Positions 38,891 through 49,553 are shown, counted from the first letter of the stretch. The stretch is 64,000 nucleotides of DNA from Pseudonocardia sp. CNS-004 (GCA_001942185.1 MKJV01000075.1:1-64000), one strand, 5' to 3'. Numbers and translations: made by a program. Notes: generated by a model from the sequence alone, not told the origin.

Positions 38891-39726
38891 ATGAGCGGCC
38901 CACCGGACCTGCTCGCCGCACGGGTACGCACCGTCAGCGCGCTCGGACCGCACATGATCAGGATCGTTCTCGGGGACGGTGACCTCGCCGCGTACGTGCC
39001 GATCGGGGTGCCGGACGAGGCCGTGGCCCTCTGGTTCCGGGACGGCGCCCCGGAGGGCGAGCCGATCGGCCGCAACTACAGCGTGCGCGCCTTCGACCCC
39101 ACCCGCGGCGAGATGACCGTCGACTTCGTCGTGCACGACGGCGGCGTCGCCGCCCGGTGGGCCGCGCGGGCCACGCCCGGCGACACGGTGGAGCTCAGCA
39201 GGCCGCGCAGCTGGTACCGCCCGGCGCCGGCACGCGGTGGCAGCTGCTCGTCGCCGACCTCGCAGGCGTCCCGGCACTGGCCCGGATCCTCGAGGAGCGG
39301 GATCCGGCCGTGCCCGCGCACGTCATCGTCGAGGTCATCGACGAGCAGGAGCTCGCCATGCTGCCGCAGGAGTCGGGCGTCACGGTGGACGCGTGCATCG
39401 GCACCGGCAACGGGGTCGCCCCGAGCGTGCTGGGCGACCGGGTCCGTGGCTGTCCACTGCCCCCGGGCCCGGGTTACGCCTGGTTCGCGGGCGAGGCGGG
39501 CGAGGCCCGGGAGGTCCGCAAGTTCCTGCGCACGGAGCACGGCTGGGGACGCGACCAGCTCGACGCCGTCGGCTACTGGCGGGTCGACAGCGAACGCTGG
39601 ATGGCCCGCTACGAACGGGTGCAGCGCGACGTGCTGGCCGTCTACCAGAGCGCGCTCGAGTCCGGACGCAGCGAGAAGGAAGCAAGCGAGCTGTACGACG
39701 CCGCGCTGGAGCAGGCCGGGCTCTGA
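38891..39726 (+). CDS. siderophore-interacting protein, FAD-dependent ferric-siderophore reductase (one frameshift)
   Basis: The N-terminal flavin domain has the RxYS motif GRNYSVRAFDP and MTVDFVVHDGGVAARWA; the C-terminal SIP NAD(P)H domain has LVADLAGVPALARILEE, YAWFAGEAGEAREVRKFLR and DAVGYWR. It releases iron from siderophores by reduction in the cytosol. The frame breaks near 39225 (between SRPRS/QLVPPGAGTRWQLLVADL); one missing base gives 278 residues. ATG at 38891 follows the iron box. Confidence 0.9.
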
Positions 39727-39808
39727 CGTGTCGTGAGGAGCGGAGCGACCGAACCATGGATACAGCGTGGTCCGCGAAGCGGTCGACCGAGCGCAGCGAG
39801 GGAGGACG

Positions 39809-39848
39809 GTGAGTGGTAACGAGTGCCGGAGCACCCGCTACCACTCAC
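39809..39848. terminator. hairpin between convergent sip gene and pntB
   Basis: GTGAGTGGTA at 39809-39818 pairs perfectly with TACCACTCAC at 39839-39848 around a 20-base loop. Its placement, ten bases before the pntB stop on the other strand, suggests a two-way terminator. Confidence 0.65.
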
Positions 39849-39857
39849 GGCACCGGG

Positions 39858-41239
39858 TCAGAGGGCCTTGAGCTCCTCGGTCACCTCGGCGACGCTCTTC
39901 TTCGCGTCGCCGAAGAGCATCGCGGTGTTCTCGGCGTAGAACAGCGGGTTGTCGATGCCCGCGAAGCCGCTGCTCATCGAGCGCTTGAGCACGATCACCG
40001 AGTGGCTCTCGTCGACGTTGAGGATCGGCATCCCGTAGATCGGCGAGCTGGCGTCGTTGCGCGCGGCCGGGTTGGTGACGTCGTTGGCCCCGATCACCAG
40101 CGTGACGTCGGTGCGGGTGAACTCGCCGTTGATGTCGTCCATCTCCTTGAGCGCGTCGTAGGAGACGTCGGCCTCGGCGAGCAGCACGTTCATGTGGCCG
40201 GGCATCCGGCCGGCCACCGGGTGGATGGCGTACTTGACCTCCACGCCCTTGGCCTCCAGGAGGTCGGCCATCTCCTTCACGGCGTGCTGCGCCTGCGCGA
40301 CGGCCATGCCGTACCCGGGCACGACGATGACCTGCCCTGCGTACGCCATCTGGATCGCCGCGTCGGCCGCGGACGTGGACTTGACGGTGCGATCCACGCC
40401 GTCGTCGGCGCCCGGCAGCGTGGCCGTGCCGCCGAACCCGCCCGCGACGATCGCCGGGATCGACCGGTTCATCGCCTTGGCCATCAGGTTGGTGAGGATC
40501 GAGCCGGACGCACCGACGATCATGCCGGCGACGATCATCGCGGTGTTGTCCAGCGCGAGGCCGGCCGCGGCGGCCGAGAGGCCGGTGAGGGCGTTGAGCA
40601 GCGAGATGACCACCGGCATGTCGGCGCCGCCGATCGGCAGCACCACGAGCACGCCGAGCACCGCGGCGAGCACCAGCAGGCCGACGATCCAGATCTGCGG
40701 TGCCCCGCCGAGGCCGGCCACCACCGCACAGACCACGGCGGCGACCAGCAGCAGCCCGTTGACCGCCTGCTGCGCCTTCCCGAGCCCGATCGGGCGCCCG
40801 GGCAGGATCTCCTGCAGCTTGCCGAACGCGATCAGCGAGCCCCAGAACGAGATCGACCCGACGATCGCCGCGAACATCGACGCCACGATGACGTGCGTGG
40901 CTCGCCCGAGAAGCCGTCGGTGGTGCGGAACTCCGACCAGGCGATGAGCGCGACCGCGCCGCCGCCGACGCCGTTGAACAGCGCCACCATCTGCGGCATC
41001 GCCGTCATCTTCACCTGCCGCGCCGACGGCACGCCCAGCGCGGTGCCGATGACGAGGCCGACGACGATCAGGAGCCAGTTGTGCTCCACCTGCAACAGCG
41101 TGGCCACCACCGCGATGGCCATCCCGACGGCGGCGATCAAGTTGCCGCGGACCGCCGTCTTCGGACCGGTGAGGCCCATCAGGCCGTAGATGAAGAGCGC
41201 GAACGCGACGATGTAGAGGATCGCGACGAGAGCGTCCAT
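39858..41239 (-). CDS. pntB: NAD(P) transhydrogenase subunit beta (one frameshift)
   Basis: Proton-driven transhydrogenase makes NADPH from NADH at the inner membrane. The N-terminal half is membrane helices (LYIVAFALFIYGLMGLTG onward); the C-terminal NADP-binding domain has VIVVPGYGMAVAQAQHAVKEM, HPVAGRMPGHMNVLLAEA and VTLVIGANDVTNPAA. The frame breaks near 40903 (TTDGFSG to THVIVASMFAAIVGS); one missing base gives 460 residues. The ATG overlaps the pntAb stop. Confidence 0.94.
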
Positions 41240-41576
41240 CAGGAGCGGCCCTTCCCGTTCGACGCGATCTTGTCCGCGGCCGGCGCTGCGGCTTGGCCTT
41301 GAACATCGCCAGCATCCGGTCGGTCACGAGGAACCCGCCGATGACGTTGATCATGCCGAAGGCGATCGCGACGACGAGGATGATCCCGTCGCCGACCGAT
41401 GGGTTCTCCATGTGCCCGAGCACGATCAGGCCACCGAGCAGCACGATGCCGTGGATCGCGTTGGTGCCCGACATCAGGGGCGTGTGCAGCGTGTTGGGCA
41501 CCTTCGAGATCACGGCGAAGCCGACGAAACCGGCCAGCACCAGGATCGCGAGGTTCGCGAGCAACCCGGTCTCCAT
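41239..41576 (-). CDS. pntAb: NAD(P) transhydrogenase alpha subunit, membrane part (one frameshift)
   Basis: A 112-residue membrane protein with three to four helices: METGLLANLAILVLAGFVGF, the loop ISKVPNTLHTPLMSGTNAIHG and VVAIAFGMINVIGGFLVTDRM. In this genome the alpha subunit is split into PntAa and PntAb, as in many actinobacteria and alphaproteobacteria. One base is missing near 41287; corrected, the tail reads APAADKIASNGKGRS and the stop overlaps pntB. Confidence 0.93.
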
Positions 41577-42682
41577 CAGTCCCTCCCTCGGGTGACGCAG
41601 GCCTTGTCGAGCACCTCGTCGTCCCAGTTCGGCGCGACGGCGCCGGAGTCGTCCAGCATGAGTTCGAGCAGCGCCGAGACGTTGCGCGCGTACAGCTCCG
41701 ACGCGTGCTCGGGCATGGTGGCCGGCAGGTTCAGCGGCGACGCGATCGTGACGTCGTGCTTGACGACGACCTTGCCCGCCTCGGTCAGCTCGCAGTTCCC
41801 GCCGCTCTCCCCGGCCAGGTCCACGACCACGCTGCCCGGTCGCATGCCCTTCACGGCGGCGGCGGTGACGAGAGTCGGCGCCGTGCGGCCGGGGACGTTC
41901 GCCGTGGTGATGACGACGTCGAACCCGGTGATCGCCTCCTCGAGGCGCTTCTGCTGCTCGGACCGCTCCTCGGCGGTGAGCTCGCGGGCGTAGCCGCCCT
42001 CGCCCGCGGCCTCGATCCCCAGGTCGAGCCACTGCGCGCCGAGCGAGCGCACCTGGTCGGCGACCTCCGGCCGCACGTCGTAGCCGGTGGTGCGGGCGCC
42101 CAAGCGCTTCGCCGTGGCGAGTGCCTGCAGCCCCGCGACGCCGACGCCGAGCACGAGCGCGGTGGCCGGCTTCACGGTGCCGGCCGCTGTGGTGAGCATC
42201 GGGAAGAACCGGGTGCTGTGCTCCGCCGCCAGCAGCACGGCCTTGTAGCCCGCCACGTTCGCCTGCGACGAGAGCGCGTCCATCGACTGCGCGCGGGAGA
42301 TGCGCGGGACCGCCTCCATGGCGAACGCCTGCACACCGGCCTTCGCGAGTGCGTCGACCGTGTCCGGCGATGTCAGCGGCGCGAGGAACCCGATCAGCGT
42401 GCGACCCTCCGCCAGCTTGCCGATCTCCTCCGCGGTGGGCGGGTTCACCTTGGCCACGACGTCGCACGTCCACGGATCGCCGACGCTGGCGCCGGCCTGT
42501 GTGAACAGCTCGTCGGGCATGAGCGCGCCGAGCCCGGCACCGGCCTCGATCACGACGTCCACGCCCCGCGTGCGGAGTTTCTCCACGACCTTCGGGACCA
42601 GGGCGACCCGGCGCTCCCCGGCCGCAGACTCGCGCGGCACCCCGACGGTGGTCCGCCGCGGTACTGTGGATTCTGTATTCAC
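41576..42682 (-). CDS. pntAa: NAD(P) transhydrogenase alpha subunit, NAD-binding part
   Basis: A 368-residue alanine-dehydrogenase-like domain. Marks are VGVPRESAAGERRVALVPKVV, the NAD loop VLGVGVAGLQALATAKRLGA with following TTGYDVRPEV, and ITTANVPGRTAPTLVTAAAV. The start is GTG at 42682 (MNTESTVPRR) with no clear ribosome site just upstream, so a leaderless or slightly different start is possible. First gene of pntAa-pntAb-pntB; frame intact. Confidence 0.94.
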   Translation of the reverse strand: MNTESTVPRRTTVGVPRESAAGERRVALVPKVVEKLRTRGVDVVIEAGAGLGALMPDELFTQAGASVGDPWTCDVVAKVNPPTAEEIGKLAEGRTLIGFLAPLTSPDTVDALAKAGVQAFAMEAVPRISRAQSMDALSSQANVAGYKAVLLAAEHSTRFFPMLTTAAGTVKPATALVLGVGVAGLQALATAKRLGARTTGYDVRPEVADQVRSLGAQWLDLGIEAAGEGGYARELTAEERSEQQKRLEEAITGFDVVITTANVPGRTAPTLVTAAAVKGMRPGSVVVDLAGESGGNCELTEAGKVVVKHDVTIASPLNLPATMPEHASELYARNVSALLELMLDDSGAVAPNWDDEVLDKACVTRGRD

Positions 42683-42763
42683 AAGACAGGAGCGTAGCCC
42701 AGCGGCCTCACGATCAGGTGATGAGTGTGACGTGGACCCTCCGCGGCGCCCCGCGTCTCAACC

Positions 42764-43591
42764 TCAGCCGAGGGGCAAGGTCAGGATGCGCGGCCCGTCA
42801 TCCGTGATGGCCACACTGTGCTCCCAATGCACGGCCCGGCTGCCGTCGGCCGTGACGACCGTCCAGCCGTCGTCCAGCTCGCGGGTCTCCGGGTCACCCG
42901 CCGTCAGCATCGGCTCCACCGCCAGAGCCATGCCCGCCACCAGGCGAGGGCCCTGGCCCGGGTCGCCGTGGTTGGGCAGGAACGGGTCCATGTGCATCGA
43001 CGTGCCGATGCCGTGACCGCCGTACTCGGCGACGATCCCGTACGCGACGCCGTCGCGCTCGCCCGCGGCCTCGGCCGCCACCTGCACGGCGTGGGAGATG
43101 TCGGTGAGCCGACCGCCGGCCAGCACCGCGGCGATGCCGGCGTGCAGCGCCTCCTCGCAGGCCGCGGACAGCGCCAGGTCGGCGGCGGTGACCGCGCCGA
43201 TCGGGATCGTCACCGCGGCGTCTCCGTGCCAGCCGTCGATGATCGCCCCGCAGTCGACGGAGATCAGATCGCCGTCGGCGAGCACCTGCGTGGCCGCCGG
43301 GATGCCGTGCACGATCTGCTCGTTGACCGACGCGCAGATGGACGCCGGGTAGCCGTGGTATCCGAGGAACGACGGGGTGCCGCCACCATCGCGGATGGTC
43401 TGCTCGGCGAGCGCGTCCAGCTCCCCGGTGCTCACACCGGCCTTCGCGGCCTCGGTGACCGCGGCGAGCGTGCGGGCCACGAGGCCGCCTGCAGCGCGCA
43501 TCGCGTCCAGCTCACCAGGGGTCTTGAGCTCGATGTCCCGGCCCCGCCAGCGCGCGATGAACCCGCGGACGCCCCCGCGCCCGCCGGTCAT
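42764..43591 (-). CDS. map: type I methionine aminopeptidase
   Basis: Removes the initiator Met from new proteins. The metal ligands are visible in order: Asp in [19 protein letters not shown] (two), His in [14 protein letters not shown], Glu in LAVEPML and Glu in [13 protein letters not shown]. The substrate His lies in [19 protein letters not shown]. The 275 residues include about 20 extra at the N-terminus ([16 protein letters not shown]); the ATG at 43591 overlaps the adk stop. Last gene of secY-adk-map. Confidence 0.95.
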   Translation of the reverse strand: MTGGRGGVRGFIARWRGRDIELKTPGELDAMRAAGGLVARTLAAVTEAAKAGVSTGELDALAEQTIRDGGGTPSFLGYHGYPASICASVNEQIVHGIPAATQVLADGDLISVDCGAIIDGWHGDAAVTIPIGAVTAADLALSAACEEALHAGIAAVLAGGRLTDISHAVQVAAEAAGERDGVAYGIVAEYGGHGIGTSMHMDPFLPNHGDPGQGPRLVAGMALAVEPMLTAGDPETRELDDGWTVVTADGSRAVHWEHSVAITDDGPRILTLPLG

Positions 43592-44142
43592 CGGCTTCGC
43601 AGCGCGTCGGACACCCGGTCGGTGATCTCCTCGACGGCGCCGACGGCATCGATCGTGACGAGCCGGTCGCGGTAGTGGTCCAGCAGCGGTGCGGTCTCCT
43701 CGCGGTAGACCTGCTGGCGGCGGCGGATGACGTCCTCGGTGTCGTCGGTGCGTCCCCGGCCCAGCAGCCGCTGCACCAGCTCGTCCTCCGGCACCTGGAA
43801 CTCGACGACCGTGTCGATGTCCTCCGCGCGCTCGGACAGCAGCTCGTCGAGTGCGCCTGCCTGGCTCAGGTTGCGCGGGAAGCCGTCGAGGAGGAACCCC
43901 TTGGCGGCGTCGTCCTCGGCAAGGCGCTCGCGCATCATCGCGATGGTGACGCTGTCGGGCACGAGCTCACCCGCGTCGATGTACCTCTTGGCCTCGAGGC
44001 CGATCGGTGTCTCCGCCCCCGGCTGCAGATTCGCCCGGAACAGATCACCACTGGAGATGTGCGGCACGTCCAGACGCTCGGCGAGACGCACCGCCTGGGT
44101 GCCCTTGCCCGCGCCTGGTGGACCGACCAGAAGAAGACGCAC
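43588..44142 (-). CDS. adk: adenylate kinase
   Basis: P-loop enzyme balancing ATP, ADP and AMP. Visible are [18 protein letters not shown], the AMP site [26 protein letters not shown] and a short LID ([16 protein letters not shown]), giving the 184-residue short form usual in actinobacteria. GTG at 44142 ([10 protein letters not shown]) is chosen because AGGAGGT lies ten bases upstream; the longer start at 44169 would place that site inside the gene. Confidence 0.95.
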   Translation of the reverse strand: MRLLLVGPPGAGKGTQAVRLAERLDVPHISSGDLFRANLQPGAETPIGLEAKRYIDAGELVPDSVTIAMMRERLAEDDAAKGFLLDGFPRNLSQAGALDELLSERAEDIDTVVEFQVPEDELVQRLLGRGRTDDTEDVIRRRQQVYREETAPLLDHYRDRLVTIDAVGAVEEITDRVSDALRSR

Positions 44143-44197
44143 GCGAGACCGACCTCCTGAACTCGACAACGAACCGAACTCGACCGACCGCTCGACG

Positions 44198-45539
44198 CTA
44201 ACGCAGGAAACCGTCGTACTTGCGCTGCATGAGCTGGCTCTCGATCTGTTTGACCGTGTCGAGGCCCACCCCGACCATGATCAGCACAGCCGTACCCCCG
44301 AAGGGGAAGTTCTGGTTCTGGCCCGAGCCGGTGATGCCGAGGAAGAAGTTCGGCAGCACCGCGATGATGCCGAGGTACAGCGATCCGGGCAGCGTGATGC
44401 GGGACAGGACGTACTGCAGGTACTCCGCCGTCGGCCGGCCCGGGCGGATGCCCGGGATGAACCCGCCGAACTTCTTCATCTCTCGGCCCGCTCCTCGGGG
44501 TTGAACGTGATGCCGACGTAGAAGTAGGTGAAGAAGATGATCAGTGCGACGTAGAGCGTGATGTGCACCCAGCTGGACTGGTCGACCAGGTAGGTCTGCA
44601 CGAACTGCTGGAAGCCACCGCCGGTGGTGCCGGCCAGCCGGGAGATCAGGTCCGGCAGGTACAGCAGCGACGATCCGAAGATGACCGGGATGACACCGGC
44701 CTGGTTGACCTTCAGCGGCAGGTAGGTGGACGTGCCGCCGTACATGCGCGCCCGACCATCCGCTTGGCGTACTGCACCGGGATGCGGCGCTGGCCCTGCT
44801 CGACGAAGACGACGCTCGCGATGATCGCCAGGCCGAAGAAGCAGACGCCGGCGAAGACGAGCGCGCCGTTCTGCAGGATGTTGGCGCCCTCACCGGGGAT
44901 ACGGGCGGCGATCGAGGTGAAGATCAGCAGCGACATGCCGTTGCCGACGCCGCGCTCGGTGACCTGCTCGCCCAGCCACATCACCATCGCGGTGCCGGCC
45001 GTCATCACGATCACGATGACCGAGAGCGTGAAGATGTTGGACTCGGGGATCACCGGGAGGGAGCAGTTGGTGAACAGCTGCCCGCGGTCGGCGAGCGCGA
45101 CGATGCCGGTGGCCTGCAGGACGGCGAGCGCGATCGTGAGGTACCGGGTGTACTGGGTCAGCTTGTTCTGACCCGACTGCCCTTCCTTCTTGAGCTGCTC
45201 GAAGCGCGGGATGACCACGGTGAGCAACTGCACGATGATGCTCGCCGTGATGTAGGGCATGATGCCGAGCGCGAAGATCGACAGCTGCAGTAGCGCGCCG
45301 CCGGAGAACAGGTTGATCAGCGAGTAGATGCTTGCACTGTCGCTCTGCTCGACCTGCTCGAGGCACTCCTGGATGTTCGGGTACGACACCCCGGGCGACG
45401 GGATCGCGCACCCGATGCGGTACACCGCGACGATCCCCAGCGTGAAGAAGATCTTCTTGCGGAGATCGGGTGTGGTCAGCGCACCCTTCACCGATCGCAC
45501 GGCCGGGACGCTGTCGCCCACCCCCGAGCGCAGGAACAT
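44198..45539 (-). CDS. secY: preprotein translocase subunit SecY (two frameshifts)
   Basis: The channel of the Sec translocon: ten helices with the plug region LINLFSGGALLQLSIFALGIMPYITASIIVQLL, QSGQNKLTQYTRYL, the cytosolic loop VEQGQRRIPVQYAKRMVG and C-terminal DTVKQIESQLMQRKYDGFLR. Frame breaks near 44745 (KRMVGR/MYGGTSTYLPLK) and 44481 (NPEERAE/EMKKFGGFIPG) each lack one base; corrected, it is about 447 residues. ATG 45539 is used; GTG 45500 (VRSVKGALTTPDLRKK) would match mycobacterial SecY length better. Confidence 0.95.
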
Positions 45540-45731
45540 CCGAGTTCCCAGTAGGACCGCTACCAGGCCCACGCACAACCCGGTGATCGCTACGTAGCTG
45601 GCACGCGGGGTTCCTCCTGTACTGACGGCGTAGGGGCAGGCGAGCTTCGCCTCATCAGGCGCGGCGGGTTCGACCCCTCATCACGACCGGACTTCGTCCA
45701 ATCTAACAGCGGGCCGCGCACCGACCTGTAC

Positions 45732-45761
45732 GTGGACCGGCACCACCCGGTGCCGGCCCAC
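45732..45761 (-). terminator. terminator hairpin after rplO
   Basis: GTGGACCGGCACC and CGGTGCCGGCCCAC pair through a 12-base-pair stem with one mismatch, nine bases downstream of the rplO stop. It probably ends the spc cluster; secY then has its own promoter in 45540-45731, which holds no gene. Confidence 0.7.
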
Positions 45762-45769
45762 GCACCGGA

Positions 45770-46215
45770 TCAGAGCTGCGTGACCGTGCCGCCGGCGGCC
45801 GTGATCTTGTCACGGGCGCTGCCGGAGAAGGCGTGGGCGCTCACCGTGAGCGCGACGCCGTCGAGGTCTCCGTTGCCGAGAACCTTCACCAGCTGGTTGC
45901 GCCGGACCGCGCCGGCGGCGACGAGCTCGTCGATGCCGACGGTGCCGCCCTCGGGGAACAGCTGGGCGAGGTCGCCCACGTTCACCACCTGGTACTCGAC
46001 GCGGAACCGGTTCTTGAAGCCCTTGAGCTTCGGCAGCCGCATGTGCAGCGGCATCTGCCCACCCTCGAGGCGGGCGAGACGGTCTTGCGTGCCTTGGTGC
46101 CCTTGGTACCGCGGCCCGCGGTCTTGCCCTTGCTGCCCTCACCGCGTCCGACCCGGGTCTTGTCGGTCTTCGCCCCCGGGGCGGGACGCAGGTGGTGGAT
46201 CTTGATGGTGGTCAT
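45770..46215 (-). CDS. rplO: 50S ribosomal protein L15 (one frameshift)
   Basis: [20 protein letters not shown], then [23 protein letters not shown] and, after a break near 46082, [21 protein letters not shown]. One missing base in GTCTCGCCCGCC restores the join; the corrected length is 148 residues, normal. The C-terminal half with [28 protein letters not shown] is intact. Its ATG overlaps the rpmD stop as TGATG. Confidence 0.96.
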
Positions 46216-46417
46216 CAGGAGCGACCTCCTCCACCGTCACCAGGTGACGGACGGTGTGGATCATGCCTCGGATCTGCGGGTTGTCGTCCCGCTCGACCGT
46301 CTGGCGGATCTTGCGCAGACCCAGCGACCTCAGCGTGGCCCGCTGGTTCTCCTTGCAGCCGATGCTGCTGCGCACCTGGGTGATCGCGAGCTTCGCCGCG
46401 TTGGTCGTTTCGGCCAT
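46215..46417 (-). CDS. rpmD: 50S ribosomal protein L30 (one frameshift at the end)
   Basis: [20 protein letters not shown], then [22 protein letters not shown] and [16 protein letters not shown] are standard L30. The family ends at VTVEEV plus one to three residues, but the frame as given reads on into rplO. One base is missing near 46220; restored, the stop TGA overlaps the rplO ATG and the protein is about 67 residues. The ATG overlaps the rpsE stop. Confidence 0.93.
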
Positions 46418-47045
46418 CACGACCTCGCACCCTGCGCGGCGGCGCGCGGGCCCGCAGCATCTCGGCGGGAGCGACGTCCTCGAGCGGCAGGCCGCGGCGG
46501 GCCGCGACCTCCTCGGGCCGCTGGATCTGCTTCAGCGCGTCGACCGTGGCGTGCACGATGTTGATCGCGTTGTCGCTGCCCAGCGACTTCGACAGGACGT
46601 CGTGGATGCCGGCGCACTCCAGCACGGCGCGCACCGGGCCACCGGCGATGACACCGGTACCGGGGCTGGCCGGACGGAGCATGACCACGCCCGCGGCCGC
46701 CTCACCCTGCACGCGGTGCACGATCGTGCCGCCGATGCGCGGGACGCGGAAGAAGTTCTTCTTCGCCTCCTCCACGCCCTTGGCGATCGCGGCCGGCACC
46801 TCCTTGGCCTTGCCGTAGCCGACACCGACCATGCCGTCGCCGTCACCGACGATCATCAGGGCGGTGAAGCTGAAGCGCCGACCACCCTTGACCACCTTGG
46901 CCACGCGGTTGATCGTGACCAGGCGCTCGATGTACGGGGTCTTGTCCTGGGCCGCCCCGCCACGGCCTCCGTCCCGGCGGTCCCGGCGGTCGCGGTTGTC
47001 GCCGCCACCGGGCCCTCCGCCGTCACGCCGCGTGCGTCCCGGCAT
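46417..47045 (-). CDS. rpsE: 30S ribosomal protein S5 (one frameshift)
   Basis: After an N-terminal extension rich in Arg, Gly and Asp ([20 protein letters not shown]) come [35 protein letters not shown] and the fidelity loop region [15 protein letters not shown]. The C-terminal part ends [21 protein letters not shown]. Near 46441 one base is missing; corrected, the tail is AAAQGARS with 209 residues. The repeated DRRDRRDG in the extension is noteworthy but typical of actinobacteria. Confidence 0.96.
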
Positions 47046-47076
47046 CAGACGTTCCCTTCCATCATGTGAACCTTCA

Positions 47077-47481
47077 TCAGAACTCCAGCCCGCCCTCGCG
47101 AGCGGCGTCCGCCAGCGCGGCGATCCGGCCGTGGTAGTCGTAGCCACCCCGGTCGAACACCACCGCGGTGACGCCGGCCTCGCGGGCCCGGGCGGCCACC
47201 AGCTCGCCGACCTTGGTCGCGCGGGCCTTCTTGTCGCCGTCGAGCGCGCGGACGTCGGCCTCCAGGGACGACGCCGCGGCCAAGGTGCGACCCGCGACAT
47301 CGTCCACGAGCTGCACGACGATGTGGCGCGAGCTGCGGTGCACCGCGAGGCGCGGCCGCTCGGCGCTGCCGATGACCTTCTTGCGCAGCCGGGTGTGCCG
47401 GTTGGTGCGCGAGGTGCGGCGCTTGCTGGACACCTGCGAGGCGGCGCGCTTCTTGGCCGCCGCCGAGATCGTGTCAGCCAT
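47077..47481 (-). CDS. rplR: 50S ribosomal protein L18
   Basis: Binds 5S rRNA. 134 residues: a basic N-terminus [20 protein letters not shown], then [20 protein letters not shown] and [34 protein letters not shown] 47481 overlaps the rplF stop by four bases. The frame is intact. A 31-base gap precedes rpsE. Confidence 0.97.
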   Translation of the reverse strand: MADTISAAAKKRAASQVSSKRRTSRTNRHTRLRKKVIGSAERPRLAVHRSSRHIVVQLVDDVAGRTLAAASSLEADVRALDGDKKARATKVGELVAARAREAGVTAVVFDRGGYDYHGRIAALADAAREGGLEF

Positions 47482-48020
47482 CACTTACCCGTCTTTCCGA
47501 CCTTGCGGCGGACGTTCTCGCCCGCGTACCGCACACCCTTGCCCTTGTACGGCTCGGGCTTGCGGATCTTGCGGATGTTCGCTGCGGTCTCGCCGACCAG
47601 CTGCTTGTCGATGCCGCTGACCGAGAACCGGGTGGGTGACTCCACCGCGAAGGTGATGCCCGCGGGCGGCTCGACCACGACGGGGTGGCTGAAACCGAGC
47701 GCGAACTCCAGGTTGGAACCCTTCAGCGCCACGCGGTAACCGACGCCGACGATCTCCAGCTTCTTCTCGTAGCCGGAGGTGACGCCGACGACCAGGTTGT
47801 TGACCAGCGAGCGGGTGAGGCCGTGGTACGCCCTGCTCTTGCGCTCGTCGTCCGGGCGCTTCACGAGGATCTCGCCGTCATCGCCACGCTCGAGCGTGAT
47901 CGGCTCGACGACGGTGTGCGACAGGGTGCCCTTGGGCCCCTTCACGGTCACCGTGCGGCCGTCGATGGTGACGTCCACCCCGGACGGCACGGTGACGGGC
48001 AGCTTCCCGATACGGGACAT
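47481..48020 (-). CDS. rplF: 50S ribosomal protein L6
   Basis: 179 residues: [37 protein letters not shown] and the C-terminal signature [25 protein letters not shown]. Two tandem L6 folds, intact and of normal size. It lies 13 bases after rpsH. Confidence 0.98.
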   Translation of the reverse strand: MSRIGKLPVTVPSGVDVTIDGRTVTVKGPKGTLSHTVVEPITLERGDDGEILVKRPDDERKSRAYHGLTRSLVNNLVVGVTSGYEKKLEIVGVGYRVALKGSNLEFALGFSHPVVVEPPAGITFAVESPTRFSVSGIDKQLVGETAANIRKIRKPEPYKGKGVRYAGENVRRKVGKTGK

Positions 48021-48033
48021 GTCTCCTACCCCC

Positions 48034-48432
48034 TCACCAGACGTAGGCGAGGACTTCCCCGCCCACGCCGTTCTTCTTCGCCTGCTGGTCGGTCTGCAGG
48101 CCGCTCGACGTCGAGATGATCGCGACGCCGAGGCCCCCGAGGACCCGGGGCAGGTTCGTGTTCTTCGCGTACACCCGCAGGCCGGGCTTCGACACTCGCC
48201 GGAGACCGGCGATGCTGCGCTCGCGGTTGCGGCCGTACTTCAGCTCGATGACCAGGCTCTTGCCGACCTCGGCGTCCTCCACGTGGTGGGAGGCGATGTA
48301 GCCCTCCTTGTGGAGGATCTCCGCGATCGCGACCTTGAGCTTCGAGTGCGGCATGACCACGCGGTCGTGGTACGCCGAGTTGGCATTGCGCAGACGCGTG
48401 AGCATGTCTGCGATGGGATCGGTCATCGTCAT
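48034..48432 (-). CDS. rpsH: 30S ribosomal protein S8
   Basis: 132 residues: [20 protein letters not shown], then [48 protein letters not shown] and the C-terminal [11 protein letters not shown]. Binds the central 16S domain and in many bacteria represses the spc operon. Frame intact. Confidence 0.98.
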   Translation of the reverse strand: MTMTDPIADMLTRLRNANSAYHDRVVMPHSKLKVAIAEILHKEGYIASHHVEDAEVGKSLVIELKYGRNRERSIAGLRRVSKPGLRVYAKNTNLPRVLGGLGVAIISTSSGLQTDQQAKKNGVGGEVLAYVW

Positions 48433-48487
48433 GTGACGTCGTCACTTTCCCGCCGCGGTTCCCGGTGAGGGCCTACGGCGAAAGGGG

Positions 48488-48673
48488 TTACCAGGAGGAC
48501 TTGTTCACGCCGGGCAGCTCGCCCGCGTGCGCCATGTCCCGGACACAGATGCGGCAGAGGCCGAACTTGCGCAGCACGGCGCGCGGCCGGCCACACTTCT
48601 GGCAGCGGGTGTAGCCCCGCACCTTGAACTTCGGCTTGCGCGCGGCCTTGATGATGAGAGCCTTCTTGGCCAT
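48488..48673 (-). CDS. rpsZ: 30S ribosomal protein S14, zinc type
   Basis: A 61-residue S14: [20 protein letters not shown], with CQKC and CRIC forming the zinc site, ending NKSSW. This is the short zinc-dependent form. Actinobacteria often keep a longer zinc-free copy elsewhere; none is in this window. It sits two bases after rplE and 55 bases before rpsH. Confidence 0.97.
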   Translation of the reverse strand: MAKKALIIKAARKPKFKVRGYTRCQKCGRPRAVLRKFGLCRICVRDMAHAGELPGVNKSSW

Positions 48674-48674
48674 C

Positions 48675-49238
48675 TCACGCCTCCTTGAAAGGAAAACCGA
48701 GCTTGCGCAGGAGCGCTCGGCCTTCCTCGTCGGTCGTGGCCGTGGTGACGACCGTGATGTCCATGCCGCGCGGCCGGTCGATCGAGTCCGGGTCGATCTC
48801 GTGGAACATCGACTGCTCCGTGAGCCCGAACGTGTAGTTGCCCCGCCCGTCGAACTGCGTGCCCGACAGGCCACGGAAGTCGCGGATACGCGGGAGCGCG
48901 ATCGTGAGCAGGCGGTCGAGGAACTCCCACATCCGGTCGCCGCGCAGGGTGACCTTCGCGCCGATCGGCATGCCCTCGCGCAGCTTGAACTGCGCGATGG
49001 ACTTCGTGGCCCGGCGGATCTGCGGCTTCTGGCCGGTGATGGTGGCCAGGTCGCGGACCGCTCCGTCGATCAGCTTCGCGTCGCGGGCGGCGTCGCCGAC
49101 ACCCATGTTGACGACGACCTTCACGACACCCGGAACCTGCATGACGTTCGCGTAGGAGAACTGCTCGCGCAGGTCACCCTTGATCTCGTCGAGGTAGCGC
49201 TGCTTCAGCCGCGGCGCCACGCGCTCTGCGGTCGTCAT
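48675..49238 (-). CDS. rplE: 50S ribosomal protein L5
   Basis: 187 residues: [40 protein letters not shown], then [43 protein letters not shown] and the C-terminal [26 protein letters not shown]. Binds 5S rRNA. ATG 49238 shares a base with the rplX stop. Intact. Confidence 0.98.
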   Translation of the reverse strand: MTTAERVAPRLKQRYLDEIKGDLREQFSYANVMQVPGVVKVVVNMGVGDAARDAKLIDGAVRDLATITGQKPQIRRATKSIAQFKLREGMPIGAKVTLRGDRMWEFLDRLLTIALPRIRDFRGLSGTQFDGRGNYTFGLTEQSMFHEIDPDSIDRPRGMDITVVTTATTDEEGRALLRKLGFPFKEA

Positions 49239-49552
49239 CAGATCTCCTTCCCGGAACGCCGGGAGATCCGGACGCGCTTGCCCTCGTCGGTGGTGGACTT
49301 GCCGACCCGGGTGGGCTTGCCGTCACCGTCGACCAGCATCACGTTCGAGACGTGGATGGCGGCCTCGGTGGTGACGATCCCGCCGGACTGCGCGCCGCGC
49401 TGGTTCTGAGTGATCCGGGTGTGCTTCTTGATCCGGTTGACACCCTCGACGAGCACCCGCTGCGTGTCCGGGTAGGCCTGGATGACCTTGCCCTTCGCGC
49501 CCTTGTCCTTGCCGGCGATCACCTGCACGGTGTCGCCCTTCTTGATCTTCAT
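49238..49552 (-). CDS. rplX: 50S ribosomal protein L24
   Basis: 104 residues starting [20 protein letters not shown], a KOW domain ([19 protein letters not shown]) and [29 protein letters not shown]. Assembly initiator of the 50S subunit. One base from rplN; intact. Confidence 0.98.
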   Translation of the reverse strand: MKIKKGDTVQVIAGKDKGAKGKVIQAYPDTQRVLVEGVNRIKKHTRITQNQRGAQSGGIVTTEAAIHVSNVMLVDGDGKPTRVGKSTTDEGKRVRISRRSGKEI

Positions 49553-49553
49553 G

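Noticed and set aside
39727-39808. Possible short gene between the sip gene and the hairpin
   Set aside because: The sequence has only short frames with inverted GAGCGGAGCGACC-like words and no ribosome site; it is treated as intergenic.
45660-45700. GGTTCGACCCC resembling a tRNA T-loop upstream of secY
   Set aside because: No cloverleaf could be built around it: no matching acceptor, D or anticodon stems.
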